Assembly (NCBI RefSeq): GCF_000350225.1
Contig: NW_005179111.1
Location: forward strand, 1 to 64,000
Length of the DNA stretch: 64,000 nucleotides
Origin: Chondrus crispus
Lineage: Eukaryota; Rhodophyta; Florideophyceae; Gigartinales; Gigartinaceae
Direction: 5' to 3'
Position 1 is the first letter of the stretch. Every line of letters begins with the position of its first letter. The translations under genes and the position numbers were made by a program. The notes under the pieces were generated by a model, which saw only the letters and a list, made by a program, of their open reading frames with translations, made no database searches and was not told the DNA's origin. Below, piece by piece: positions 31,953 to 43,000 of the stretch.

Positions 31953-32002
31953 GGGATCCCAAGCCGTTAACCGATAGTCAACACAATGGCAAGCCCACCC
32001 GT
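31953..32002 (-). promoter_or_regulatory. Conserved 50-nt leader block of copia elements (copy A1)
   Basis: This 50-nt stretch, from GGGATCCCAAGCCGTTAACC to AAGCCCACCCGT on the plus strand, lies 41 bp upstream of gag. It is identical in A2 (37601-37650) and in family B (52453-52502), and has one change in A3 (61851-61900). Sequence on both sides differs between families. A role in the RNA (packaging, splicing or translation) is inferred. Confidence 0.6.
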
Positions 32003-32084
32003 CTAAGAAATTCGATATGATTACTATGAAGTTGCACTAGGAGAAATTTGCGAACAGATATGTGAATTTATTTGGAAGAAATCC

Positions 32085-32591
32085 CTAACTATTCTGTTCA
32101 CAAACTACCTTTAAGTGTGCGGCACCGTTCTCGTGGCACTTCAGGTGCCCGTGAGACTCAAAGACGCGATTGCAAGGGATACAACGCGGAGTCTCCTTAG
32201 CGTTGGCAACCTGAATGCGATGAGACCTAGACTGAATGTGGTCGTAAAAGGCCTTCGCACTATTGCCACTAACGCCGCACACTTTACAATACCGCTTATA
32301 TCGCGGGCACACCTTACGATTCCTCTTGCGCTCACGCTTAAACTCTTTATCCGCGAGAACAGCCGCTTTCTGAGCAGAAAGTCGATGCGTAGTTCTCTTT
32401 ATTGGTGCGGGAACAGAGCGCGGAATACGAGGAATCCTATATGGTGCGCAACTCGAGGACGGACCCGGAAGCGCGAGCCGAGGTGAAGGTTGATCCTCAG
32501 GCTCAAGCACCTCAACGGATACGACCTCCGATGTCCGAACCGTTCGACCGGTGACCAGCTTCCCAGGCGCAGAGCGCACCAGATCTAACAC
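32085..32591 (-). CDS. Copia A1: extra ORF between LTR and gag, two C2H2 zinc fingers
   Basis: A 168-codon frame, sense to gag. After a Pro/Arg-rich N-terminus it has YCKVCGVSGNSAKAFYDHI followed by a second His (C-x2-C...H-x5-H). A second finger, RCIPCNRVFESHGHLKCHEN, again has a late His. The spacing is like the U1/matrin-type fingers that bind RNA or DNA. No ATG opens the frame (GTG at 32589-32591), so splicing or another start is likely. The same ORF is intact in copy A2. Confidence 0.6.
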   Translation of the reverse strand: MLDLVRSAPGKLVTGRTVRTSEVVSVEVLEPEDQPSPRLALPGPSSSCAPYRIPRIPRSVPAPIKRTTHRLSAQKAAVLADKEFKRERKRNRKVCPRYKRYCKVCGVSGNSAKAFYDHIQSRSHRIQVANAKETPRCIPCNRVFESHGHLKCHENGAAHLKVVCEQNS

Positions 32592-33117
32592 AACCCCGTA
32601 AGAACACCTGTTCTTAGGTATTCACAATAAGGAATATGAAGATAATCGTCAGTAACAGATTTTGGAATTATTGCTCTTAAGAACCACCAAAACGTGCAAA
32701 GACAATCACTTAGATGTGTAGGAAATGGAAAGAAACTCAAAACTTACTTTGCATGAGAGAACGAAGAAAAACCAAATGCGAGATTGACGACGACGGCGGT
32801 AGCGGGAGCGGAAACGAAGACGAAGACCAAAGACAGAGACAGCAGCAAGAACCACAGCAAGAACAAAAGCCAAACCAAGAACGAAGACAACGAAGACAGC
32901 GGGGGCGATGACCAAAACCAATTCACACAAGAGAGCAAGAACGACAGCAGCAGCAAAAACCAAAACCAAGAACGACGGCAAGAACGAGAGCGACAACGAC
33001 AGCGAGAAGACCAGCGGAAAGAACGACGAGAAACGGCAGCGAAAACGACAGCGACAACGACGGCAGAAACAACGGAACGAGAACGACAGACTCATGCAGT
33101 GAAACGACAGCGAGGGA
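32592..33117 (-). other. Copia A1 leader with low-complexity repeats
   Basis: Between the zinc-finger ORF and the primer-binding site. From about 32790 to 33110 it is built of degenerate AACGACAG-like hexamers (plus strand). Open frames here are compositional. A 17-base segment at 32613-32629 (AAGAACACCTGTTCTTA) is palindromic except at its centre and differs from copy A2. Confidence 0.6.
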
Positions 33118-33131
33118 CTGGGCCCATAACC
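33118..33131 (-). other. Primer-binding site of copia A1
   Basis: On the minus strand GGTTATGGGCCCAG directly follows the LTR end. It is complementary to CTGGGCCCATAACC, the anticodon arm of eukaryotic initiator tRNA-Met, as in the half-tRNA primer of Drosophila copia. Confidence 0.8.
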
Positions 33132-34394
33132 TAATGGTAGGTTCGGAGGGGCAAGGGAAAGAAGGAAGGCAGGTTGATGTGTGTGAGTGAAGGAGTTGGT
33201 GCCGAGGTTTACTTTGAAGCCGTTTTCCTGGGATACTTATACACTTCGAGTGCTACACTATCGCTCTACTCCGACTCCCAGTAAACCATACTCTACTATG
33301 CGCGACCAAGCGCGGTCCTCTTGTGGCCCGACCATACTGTTCGATTTCCACCTTACGAATCGATTCGTAACTATTAGCTCACAACTATTTCTACACATTC
33401 CAAATGACTGTAAACCATGGCCCTATGCATGCAACTGTTTCACACCTTACTAATCTGCATCCAGTCATGCCAGACTTCATTGTTGTGCAACGAACAACTT
33501 GGCACTTGTCTATTTCCAACAACGCAAACGTCTTTCATATCACAATCGCCATACGTATCCTTGTTTCTCACCTTACTAATTTCGCCAAGCACTGTCAGAT
33601 AATTATGGCAAGTTATAACATGTGCATCCAGACTTTCTACACAACTCACATGAGAATACATGTAAATCACACGAGTACTGTCATGAACTTGCATCCAACG
33701 GCGCACCATGACGAGAGCACAGTGCAACGGCGCGTGCTCACGCAAGACTCGCATACAGCGTGAGGCGTACACAGAATAATCGCACAACTGTATTCCTCTC
33801 GCGAGAAGTACTTGCTGTACTTTTGATTCACATGTACTGTACTCGGACACGCGCAGGATCGCAAACAGTCTGACACTGTAAAACTGTAAACCCTCATGTG
33901 CATACACCTGGATGCGTGTACATGTGTACGTACACGAATCCACCTGGCGACGTGTACATGTGTACACCGGATACATGTGTCCCGCCCGGGGGCCCCATGC
34001 AATTACCCATTACAACCATGGCAAACCACTTGAAACCCCCAAAACAACGTAATTATGGCATATACAGGCCATTTAAAGTACATCACAAGGCCAATGACGC
34101 ACACGTGGACAACGCTCGACCAATAGATTTGCAGCATTAGACCTGAGGGTCAATAGAATTGCAGTATTTCCTGTGTAGTCTATAGTGCTACGGGCCAAGG
34201 TTCCACTTGGCAAAACTATACAAATTTGCATGACCCTCCGAGAGGCCACTTTCGTCCCCGGAACCCCAAAATCTGGAATTTTACACGTGTCATGTCGTGA
34301 TATGGGTAAGAGCGCCCGGACCGTGCAGTCATGTACACATGTCACTCGATTTTGACCTTTTCAGATAACAGCATGTGGTCGCACATTTTCAATA
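33132..34394 (-). mobile_element. Copia A LTR, 1,263 bp (between units A2 and A1)
   Basis: Minus-strand LTR running from TATTGAAAATGTGCGACC (34394) to CCTACCATTA (33132). A TATAAGTA-type TATA box lies about 110 bp before its end. The U3 part is rich in ACACGTGT and TGTACACATGTACA palindromes. It abuts truncated pol of unit A2 on one side and the primer-binding site on the other. Confidence 0.9.
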
Positions 34395-37300
34395 CCAAGT
34401 CACTTCCAGCTAGCAGCAGATCGTCCACGTACAACGCGATAATCATGATGACATTGCCTTGACGTCGAATGTAAAGACATGGGTCGCTGCGTGTAGTGTT
34501 GAAACCAAGTTCAGTGATCAGAAACTCATCGATCTTACTATGCCATTGGCGATGGGCTTGCTTAAGACCATAGATTGCTTTCAGAAGTTTACACACCGAA
34601 TCAGGTTTGACTTTGTCGATGCATCCTTCAGGTTGCTCCATGTAGATTTCTTCGGGATGTTCACCGTTGAGGAAGGCAGTCACCACGTCCATCTGATGCA
34701 GCTCAAGGTCAAAGTGCGCAACCAGTGCCAGCAGCAGACGGATAGTTGTGAACTTGATGACAGGGGCGAAAGTTTCAGTGTAATCGATGCCTTCTACTTG
34801 TTGAAAGCCTCGTGCCACAAGACGTCCCTTTGCAGTTTCGACCAATTTTCCGGACTCGTCAGGAAGCTGCTTCACTCCGAAAACCCACCTGGACGTCAGG
34901 ACGTTTGAGGCTTGAGATCTTGGAACAAGTGTCCATGTTTTGTTTTTGTGTTGTGAAGCAAGTTCTTTGTCGATGCCCTTCTGCCAGAAGCAAGCTTTTG
35001 GAGAATCCATAGCTTGCTTGTACGAGTTTGGGATTTCCGTTATCACATGGGCGTGGCTAAGGAGTCCAGCAGTCACCAAAGCTGCTGCCCACCTCGCCCC
35101 AGGCGTTTTGCGAACGCGAGTGGACCGACGGAGATTAGTTGGCGGATCAATCGTTTCTTCCTCAACTACGTGTTGCTCAACTGTTTCGGTAGTTTCGTCC
35201 TCCCCTGCAGTTGGGGAGGAGTTGGAGGATTCATCAGAGTCTTGTTGTTCATCCGGCGATGATGCTTCTGATGCCACTGCATCATTTTCTGCAACTTCCT
35301 CATCGATGTTCAAGTTGATTGTGTCATCATCAGTTGTAGCCTCCTCGTTTGTATCCATCGGTTCACCAGATTTGCCTCCCGTGGACTCGTCAAAAGTAAC
35401 ATCTCTGGATACGATCACTTTGTGCAAATCACCATCCCACAACTTGTAAGCTTTCGTATTTTCAGCATACCCCAGAAACATTGCCTCCTTTGCACGGGCG
35501 TCAAGTTTCTGGATGTTGTGTTTTGGTAATGTATACCAACACTTTGAACCGAAAACACGCAAATGACCAACATTTGGCACAGATTTCATCCATAAGTGGT
35601 AGGGGGTCATCTTGGGGGGAATGGCACGTGACGTGACTCGATTTCGAACGTACACTGCATTGGCAAGTGCTTCTGCCCAGAACCCCTTTGTAACTTTCTT
35701 GTGCGCTAGCATGGAGCGCACCAAGTTTACCAAAGTTCTGTTCAGTCGTTCGGCGACGCCATTTTGCTCCGGTGTGTACGCGGTCGTCATTTGATGCTGA
35801 GTACCATTTGCAATCAGAAAAGACTTAAACTCCGTGGACAGATACTCACCACCTCGATCGGTGCGAAGCACTTTGATCTTGCGACCAGTGTGAGTCTGAG
35901 CAAGTTGTGCAAACATTTTGTATCGTTCAAATGCTTCTGATTTATGGTGCATAGGGTACACTACTGACCAGTTTGAGTGATCATCTATGAAGGTAATGAA
36001 GTACTTGGCACCACCAATGGACTGCACCTCTAAGGGGCCACAAACATCAGAGTGAACTAAGTCTAGAAAGAAGTATGCCCGCCTCGAGGACCGCTCTTTT
36101 GGGATCACAGATCGAGTGGCTTTGCCGTAGACGCACGCAGAACATTTTTCAGAGATGCAATCATTGTCAGTATTGTTGATTTTGTTAGCCTCATTACCAA
36201 GTAGTTTGACTCCACTTACCACATTGTCACGAATCATCGAAGCAATACCTTGAGAATGCACATGTGCAAAGCGCTCATGCCACGTTTGCAGGGTGGCAGC
36301 ATGTGCATATCCGATGTCACTGACGATGTCGAGAACGTAAAGTTCTCCAACCAATGTCGCAGTCGCCACTACAGTTGAGCCTCGTCTGATCATGCATTTT
36401 CCATTTTCGAACCCAACTTTTAGTCCAAGTTCAGTCATTCGACTGACAGAGAGCAGAGAGAACGCAAAGTCCGGAACGTGCAATACATCCGTCAACTTGC
36501 ACGATTCGATGCGGCCATTCACATTTAACTTCAAGTGAACGTCACCACGGCCGGCAACCTTTGCACTAGCCTTGGTTCCCATCTGAACAGAGGCGGATTC
36601 AAGTGGCTCATACGTTGCAAACAGAGATCGGTCATATGTAATATGAGCTGTACAAGCTGAATCTACGAGCCACGAAGGCAACATCTCCATATCGTTCGTG
36701 TGCGAAGCTTTCGACATCAGACATGTGAAGTCGACGCTGTTTACCACCATGTCGGGATCAGGTTTCTGTGTGACAAATGCAGATTGTTTCCGCTGAGACA
36801 TACGCGGTTTATATCCGCTAGGAGGAGCCGGGCGACGCCCATTCAAATCCTTTCCCCAGCAGCGGGTTGCCGTATGGCCTGTATGACCGCAGTTCGTGCA
36901 TTTGTAATCGTTTATGTCCCGATTGTTCGGGGCACGATTAACCAGAGCCGATGTCTGTGAGGAGCTAGACTTCATGTTTGCTCGTTGCTCTTCCTGCAGC
37001 AGACGACTTTTCACAAAGTCCGAACTGAATATCTTTTCCTCATTACCGAGAGCATCAAGTGCAACGATGAGAGCCTCGAAACGGGCAGGCAGACCGTTGA
37101 GCACTGCCATGGCCATCTCCTTGTCATCGATGTTTACGCTCATTGACTTGAGGATGGCTGCCAGCTGCTTGACACGATTGATGTATGCAAGCACCTTTTC
37201 ACCGGAAAGCATCTTCACAGTGTAGAACTCACGACGTGCAGCTAGTTTGTTCAGCAAAGTGTGCCTCTCAAACACGTTGACAATAGCTTCCCACATCTCA

Positions 37301-37560
37301 TGAGCAGTATCAACACCACGTACATGCTCAAGATGCTCATCTGATAGGGAGAGACCAATCAGTGCTTTAGCTTTACTGTCACCTCTGATCCACTTCTTAC
37401 GCTCTTCCGCGTGTTCCTCACTTGGAACTCTTCCCTCAACGATGTATTGGTCAACATCACGTAGAGCAAGCAGAAGTTGTATTTTCTGCTTCCACACGTA
37501 GAAGTTGGAGTCCGTCAGTTTGTCGATTCTGATGGATCCTCCTCCTCCTTGATCTTCCAT
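34342..37560 (-). pseudogene. Copia A, copy A2: gag-pol truncated after the reverse transcriptase YVDD motif
   Basis: Start ATG 37558-37560. Domains in order: Gag, CCHC knuckle (CTNCGHTGHTATRC), aspartic protease (WLVDSACTAHIT), integrase HHCC then DLVHSDVCGPL, LRTDRGGEYLS and NGVAERLNRTL, and reverse transcriptase with RWVFGVKQLPDESG, HQMDVVTAFLNGE and LYVDDLLLAGSDL. Pol then stops at 34395 and the frame reads into the LTR (VLKMCDHMLL) to a stop at 34342. The connection domain, RNase H and polypurine tract are missing. No stop or shift occurs upstream. The protease has Ser-Ala at the catalytic site where Ser-Gly is usual. Confidence 0.93.
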
Positions 37561-37600
37561 TTTAGTGCAAATAAACTTCAAGTATTCGAAAATCCGTTCG

Positions 37601-37650
37601 GGGATCCCAAGCCGTTAACCGATAGTCAACACAATGGCAAGCCCACCCGT
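37601..37650 (-). promoter_or_regulatory. Conserved 50-nt leader block (copy A2)
   Basis: Identical to the block in A1 and in family B, 41 bp from the gag ATG. Confidence 0.6.
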
Positions 37651-37732
37651 CTAAGAAATTCGATATGATTACTATGAAGTTGCACTAGGAGAAATTTGCG
37701 AACAGATATGTGAATTTATTTGGAAGAAATCC

Positions 37733-38275
37733 CTAACTATTCTGTTCACAAACTACCTTTAAGTGTGCGGCACCGTTCTCGTGGCACTTCAGGTGCCCGT
37801 GAGACTCAAAGACGCGATTGCAAGGGATACAACGCGGAGTCTCCTTAGCGTTGGCAACTTGAATGCGATGAGACCTAGACTGAATGTGGTCGTAAAAGGC
37901 CTTCGCACTATTGCCACTAACGCCGCACACTTTACAATACCGCTTATATCGCGGGCACACCTTACGATTCCTCTTGCGCTCACGCTTAAACTCTTTATCC
38001 GCGAGAACAGCCGCTTTCTGAGCAGAAAGTCGATGCGTAGTTCTCTTTATTGGTGCGGGAACAGAGCGCGGAATACGAGGAATCCTATATGGTGCGCAAC
38101 TCGAGGACGGACCCGGAAGCGCGAGCCGAGGTGAAGGTTGATCCTCAGGCTCAAGCACCTCAACGGATACGACCTCCGATGTCCGAACCGTTCGACCGGT
38201 GACCAGCTTCCCAGGCGCAGAGCGCACCGGTACTAATTCCAGATCTAACACAACCCCGTAAAAACAGGTATTCAC
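37733..38275 (-). CDS. Copia A2: extra zinc-finger ORF between LTR and gag
   Basis: A 180-codon frame opening at GTG 38273-38275. The two C2H2 fingers match copy A1. Compared with A1 it has 12 extra bases (GGTACTAATTCC) near 38229 and lacks 10 near 38264, yet the zinc-finger part stays in frame. That is consistent with constraint on the finger region, though two copies are too few to prove it. Confidence 0.6.
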   Translation of the reverse strand: MNTCFYGVVLDLELVPVRSAPGKLVTGRTVRTSEVVSVEVLEPEDQPSPRLALPGPSSSCAPYRIPRIPRSVPAPIKRTTHRLSAQKAAVLADKEFKRERKRNRKVCPRYKRYCKVCGVSGNSAKAFYDHIQSRSHRIQVANAKETPRCIPCNRVFESHGHLKCHENGAAHLKVVCEQNS

Positions 38276-38767
38276 AATAAGGAATATGAAGATAATCGTC
38301 AGTAACAGATTTTGGAATTATTGCTCTTAAGAACCACCAAAACGTGCAAAGACAATCACTTAGATGTGTAGGAAATGGAAAGAAACTCAAAACTTACTTT
38401 GCATGAGAGAACGAAGAAAAACCAAATGCGAGATTGACGACGACGGCGGTAGCGGGAGCGGAAACGAAGACGAAGACCAAAGACAGAGACAGCAGCAAGA
38501 ACCACAGCAAGAACAAAAGCCAAACCAAGAACGAAGACAACGAAGACAGCGGGGGCGATGACCAAAACCAATTCACACAAGAGAGCAAGAACGACAGCAG
38601 CAGCGAAAACCAAAACCAAGAACGACGACAAGAACGAGAGCGACAACGACAGCGAGAAGACCAGCGGAAAGAACGACGAGAAACGGCAGCGAAAACGACA
38701 GCGACAACGACGGCAGAAACAACGGAACGAGAACGACAGACTCATGCAGTGAAACGACAGCGAGGGA
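38276..38767 (-). other. Copia A2 leader with low-complexity repeats
   Basis: Same AACGACAG-like hexamer tract as in A1, with a few substitutions. No gene. Confidence 0.6.
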
Positions 38768-38781
38768 CTGGGCCCATAACC
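38768..38781 (-). other. Primer-binding site of copia A2
   Basis: GGTTATGGGCCCAG on the minus strand, directly after the LTR end at 38782, complementary to the initiator tRNA-Met anticodon arm. Confidence 0.8.
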
Positions 38782-40044
38782 TAATGGTAGGTTCGGAGGG
38801 GCAAGGGAAAGAAGGAAGGCAGGTTGATGTGTGTGAGTGAAGGAGTTGGTGCCGAGGTTTACTTTGAAGCCGTTTTCCTGCGATACTTATACACTTCGAG
38901 TGCTACACTATCGCTCTACTCCGACTCCCAGTAAACCATACTCTACTATGCGCGACCAAGCGCGGTCCTCTTGTGGCCCGACCATACTGTTCGATTTCCA
39001 CCTTACGAATCGATTCGTAACTATTAGCTCACAACTATTTCTACACATTCTAAATGACTGTAAACCATGGCCCTATGCATGCAACTGTTTCACACCTTAC
39101 TAATCTGCATCCAGTCATGCCAGACTTCATTGTTGTGCAACGAACAACTTGGCACTTGTCTATTTCCAACAACGCAAACGTCTTTCATATCACAATCGCC
39201 ATACGTATCCTTGTTTCTCACCTTACTAATTTCGCCAAGCACTGTCAGATAATTATGGCAAGTTATAACATGTGCATCCAGACTTTCTACACAACTCACA
39301 TGAGAATACATGTAAATCACACGAGTACTGTCATGAACTTGCATCCAACGGCGCACCATGACGAGAGCACAGTGCAACGGCGCGTGCTCACGCAAGACTC
39401 GCATACAGCGTGACGCGTACACAGAATAATCGCACAACTGTATTCCTCTCGCGAGAAGTACTTGCTGTACTTTTGATTCACATGTACTGTACTCGGACAC
39501 GCGCAGGATCGCAAACAGTCTGACACTGTAAAACTGTAAACCCTCATGTGCATACACCTGGATGCGTGTACATGTGTACGTACACGAATCCACCTGGCGA
39601 CGTGTACATGTGTACACCGGATACATGTGTCCCGCCCGGGGGCCCCATGCAATTACCCATTACAACCATGGCAAACCACTTGAAACCCCCAAAACAACGT
39701 AATTATGGCATATACAGGCCATTTAAAGTACATCACAAGGCCAATGACGCACACGTGGACAACGCTCGACCAATAGATTTGCAGCATTAGACCTGAGGGC
39801 CAATAGAATTGCAGTATTTCCTGTGTAGTCTATAGTGCTACGGGCCAAGGTTCCACTTGGCAAAACTATACAAATTTGCATGACCCTCCGAGAGGCCACT
39901 TTCGTCCCCGGAACCCCAAAATCTGGGATTTTACACGTGTCATGTCGTGATATGGGTAAGAGCGCCCGGACCGTGCAGTCATGTACACGTGTCACTCGAT
40001 TTTGACCTTTTCAGATAACAGCATGTGGTCGCACAATTTCAATA
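38782..40044 (-). mobile_element. Copia A 5' LTR, 1,263 bp
   Basis: Nearly identical to the LTR at 33132-34394, offset exactly 5,650 bp. The outer end (TATTGAAATTG, 40044) joins the 5'-truncated copia B head to head at 40045, with no family B LTR between them. Confidence 0.9.
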
Positions 40045-40086
40045 CGGAAGACCTTGTATACTCGAAGGGTACATCCATTCGGCGAA

Positions 40087-43000
40087 ATGGATGACCAAAG
40101 CTCTGGATCGGTCAGAATCGAGAAGCTGACCGCATCTAACTTTTACATCTGGAAGCAGAAAATCCAGCTACTGCTTGCTCTCCGAGATGTCGAGCAATAT
40201 GTTTTTGATGATATCCCGGAGAATGCGACGTCAGATGACCGGAGAAAATGGATCCGTGGTGACGCAAAAGCAAAGGCAGTCATCGGACTCACGCTTTCTG
40301 ATGACTACTTGCAACATGTGCGAGGGTGTAGCAGTGCGAAAGAGACATGGGAAGCAATTCTGAATGTGTTTGAGCGTCATACTTTGCTCAACAAACTTGC
40401 CGCCCGTCGCGACTTTTACACTGTTTCCATGCTCCCATCCGAGAAAGTCCTCGTGTTCATCAATCGTGTGAAGCAACTTGCTGCCAGATTGCAGTCAATG
40501 AGTGTTGAGATTGACGATAAAGAAATTGCAATGGCTGTGTTGAATGGCTTGCCTCCACGATTCGATAACTTGATTGTTGCTCTTGACGCACTTGGCAATG
40601 AAGATAAAGTGTTTGGACTCGAGTTTGTGAAGAGTCGTCTGCTGCAAGAAGAGCAACGAGAAAGCATGAAGACCGCTTCTGCTTCATCACCACATGCACC
40701 TGCACTTGTCAATCGTATGCCTATTCGACGCGATATGAAATGTACGAATTGCAATAGACATGGGCATACTGCAGCGCGTTGCTGGGGCAAGAACGTGAAT
40801 GGGCACCGACCAGCACCGCCAGACGGGTTCCGGTCCCGCAACCCCGGCATGAAGCCAAGTGCATTCGTATCTCGAGATGAAACTTCTACTGCTGCCTTTG
40901 CTGAAAGCGACTTTACATGCCTGCTTTCGACTTCTTCTCCCGAAAAGAAGGCAGTGAACGCAGGGTCATGGCTTGTGGATTCCGGTTGCAGTGCCCACAT
41001 TACATTTGATCGCTTTTCGTTCGTTACTTATGAACAGATGCAATCTGGATCAGTCGAGATGGGCACGAAGGCTAGAGCCAATGTCGCTGGTCGTGGTGAG
41101 GTAGAATTCATGTTGAACGTCAATGGTAGTCCACATCCTTGCAAATTGTCCAACGTTTTGCATGTCCCTGATTTCGGATACTCGCTTCTGTCTGTTAGCC
41201 AAATGGTTTCGAAGGGCTTGCAAGTGTCATTTGAAAAAGACAAATGCATCGTTACTGCAGGACCAACTCTAGTTGCCACAGCTAGTCAAGTTGGGGATTT
41301 ATTCATACTTGATGTCATGAATGAAACTTTCTCTGCTCACGTAGTTACCTTGCAGACGCTACATGAACGAATGGCCCATGTTAACGTACAAGGAATCGCA
41401 TCAATGATTCACAATAATGTGGTAAGTGGCATCAATGTTCGTCAAAGCAATGTGATCAGAGCAATGAATCGAAAGTCTGACAATCACTCTCTCGTTTGTC
41501 CTGCGTGTGTGTTCGGCAAAGCAACGCGATCAGTAATCCCGAAACAGCGATCATCGTCTCGAGCACAGAACTGTCTTGACTTGGTACATTCTGACGTTTG
41601 CGGTCCGCTCGAAGTACAGTCCATTGGTGGTTCGAGATACTTCATTACATTTGTAGATGATCACTCGAACTGGGTTGTTGTGTACACGATGCGAAATAAA
41701 TCTGAGGCCTTTGCAAAATACAAGTTGTATGAACAGTTTGCCCAAACGCACACTGGTCGCAAAGTGAAGGTGCTTCGCACTGATCGAGGGGGAGAGTACT
41801 TGTCGACAGAATTCAAGTCATATTTGGATTCAAACGGTACACAGCACCAGCTCACCACTGCCTACACACCTGAACAAAACGGTGTTGCTGAACGTTTAAA
41901 TCGAACCTTGATTGATCTTGTCCGTTCCATGCTTTCTCATAAACAGGTCAGTAAACGATTCTGGGCAGAGGCTCTTGCAACTGCAGTATATGTACGCAAT
42001 CGAGTTACTTCACGGGCTTTGCCAGTTAACACGACTCCCCATCACATTTGGATGAAGTCAACTCCAAATGTTGGCCATTTGAGAGTATTTGGGTCAAAGT
42101 GTTGGTATACATTACCGAAATTAGAGCTCCGTAAGCTTGACTTGCGAGCGCGTGAAGCGATGTTTCTCGGTTATTCGCAATGCAGTAAAGCATACAAACT
42201 TTGGGACGGAGAGTTGAGTAAAGTTGTTGTTTCACGAGATGCCAAGCTTGATGAATCGACATGTGGGATGCATGACATTCCTGCACATGAAAAAGATTCA
42301 ATCAGCTCTGACGTTGGCGTTGTATTGCTCGGTGGCGACAATGAGAATGAAGCCGATACCCCAAATACTAATGAGGTTGGGTCGGAAGAGGATGAAATTT
42401 CAGGGGAAGTTATTGAAAACGAGGACACTCACTCTGTAGGTGAGAATGATGAAGATGATGTATCACCTCCCGTCGAAACTCCGAATGTCACCCCTCCAAC
42501 TCCGACTCCAGCTGTACGAAGATCGTCTCGAATCAGTAGACCTCCCGGATCATGGTGGAGGAGCAACTTTGCAGCTGCTCCTCTTTCACATGCGCATGTC
42601 GCTATTGAAGGTCCCAAGACTTTCAAACAAGCAACCCACGGTCCTAGAGCTGCATTCTGGCAAACCGGCATTGACAAAGAACTTGCGTCGCAGACTAAGA
42701 ATCAGACCTGGAAACTTGTTCCTCGATCTGAGGCGTCAAACATCTTGACATCTCGATGGGTTTTCAATGTCAAGCAGCTGCCTGATGCAAATGGCAATAT
42801 AGTTGAAAGTGCAAAAGCCAGACTTGTTGCCCGTGGATTCCAGCAAGTGCAGGGTCTTGACTATACTGAGACATATGCCCCTGTCATAAAGTTTACGACT
42901 ATTCGTCTACTTCTTGCCTTAGTTGCTCATTACGACCTTGAACTTCATCAGATGGATGTCGTGACTGCGCTTTTGAACGGCGACTTGGATGAAGACATCT

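Noticed and set aside
32706..33134. Gln/Asn/Lys-rich and Phe/Ser/Leu-rich ORFs on both strands (also at 38356-38784)
   Set aside because: Translations of the low-complexity hexamer tract in the copia A leader.
33440..34002. Cys/Tyr/His-rich ORFs in copia A LTRs (also at 39090-39652, 49488-50050 and 59466-59762)
   Set aside because: They lie wholly inside LTR sequence rich in TGTACA and CACGTG words and are repeated with each LTR; no coding evidence.
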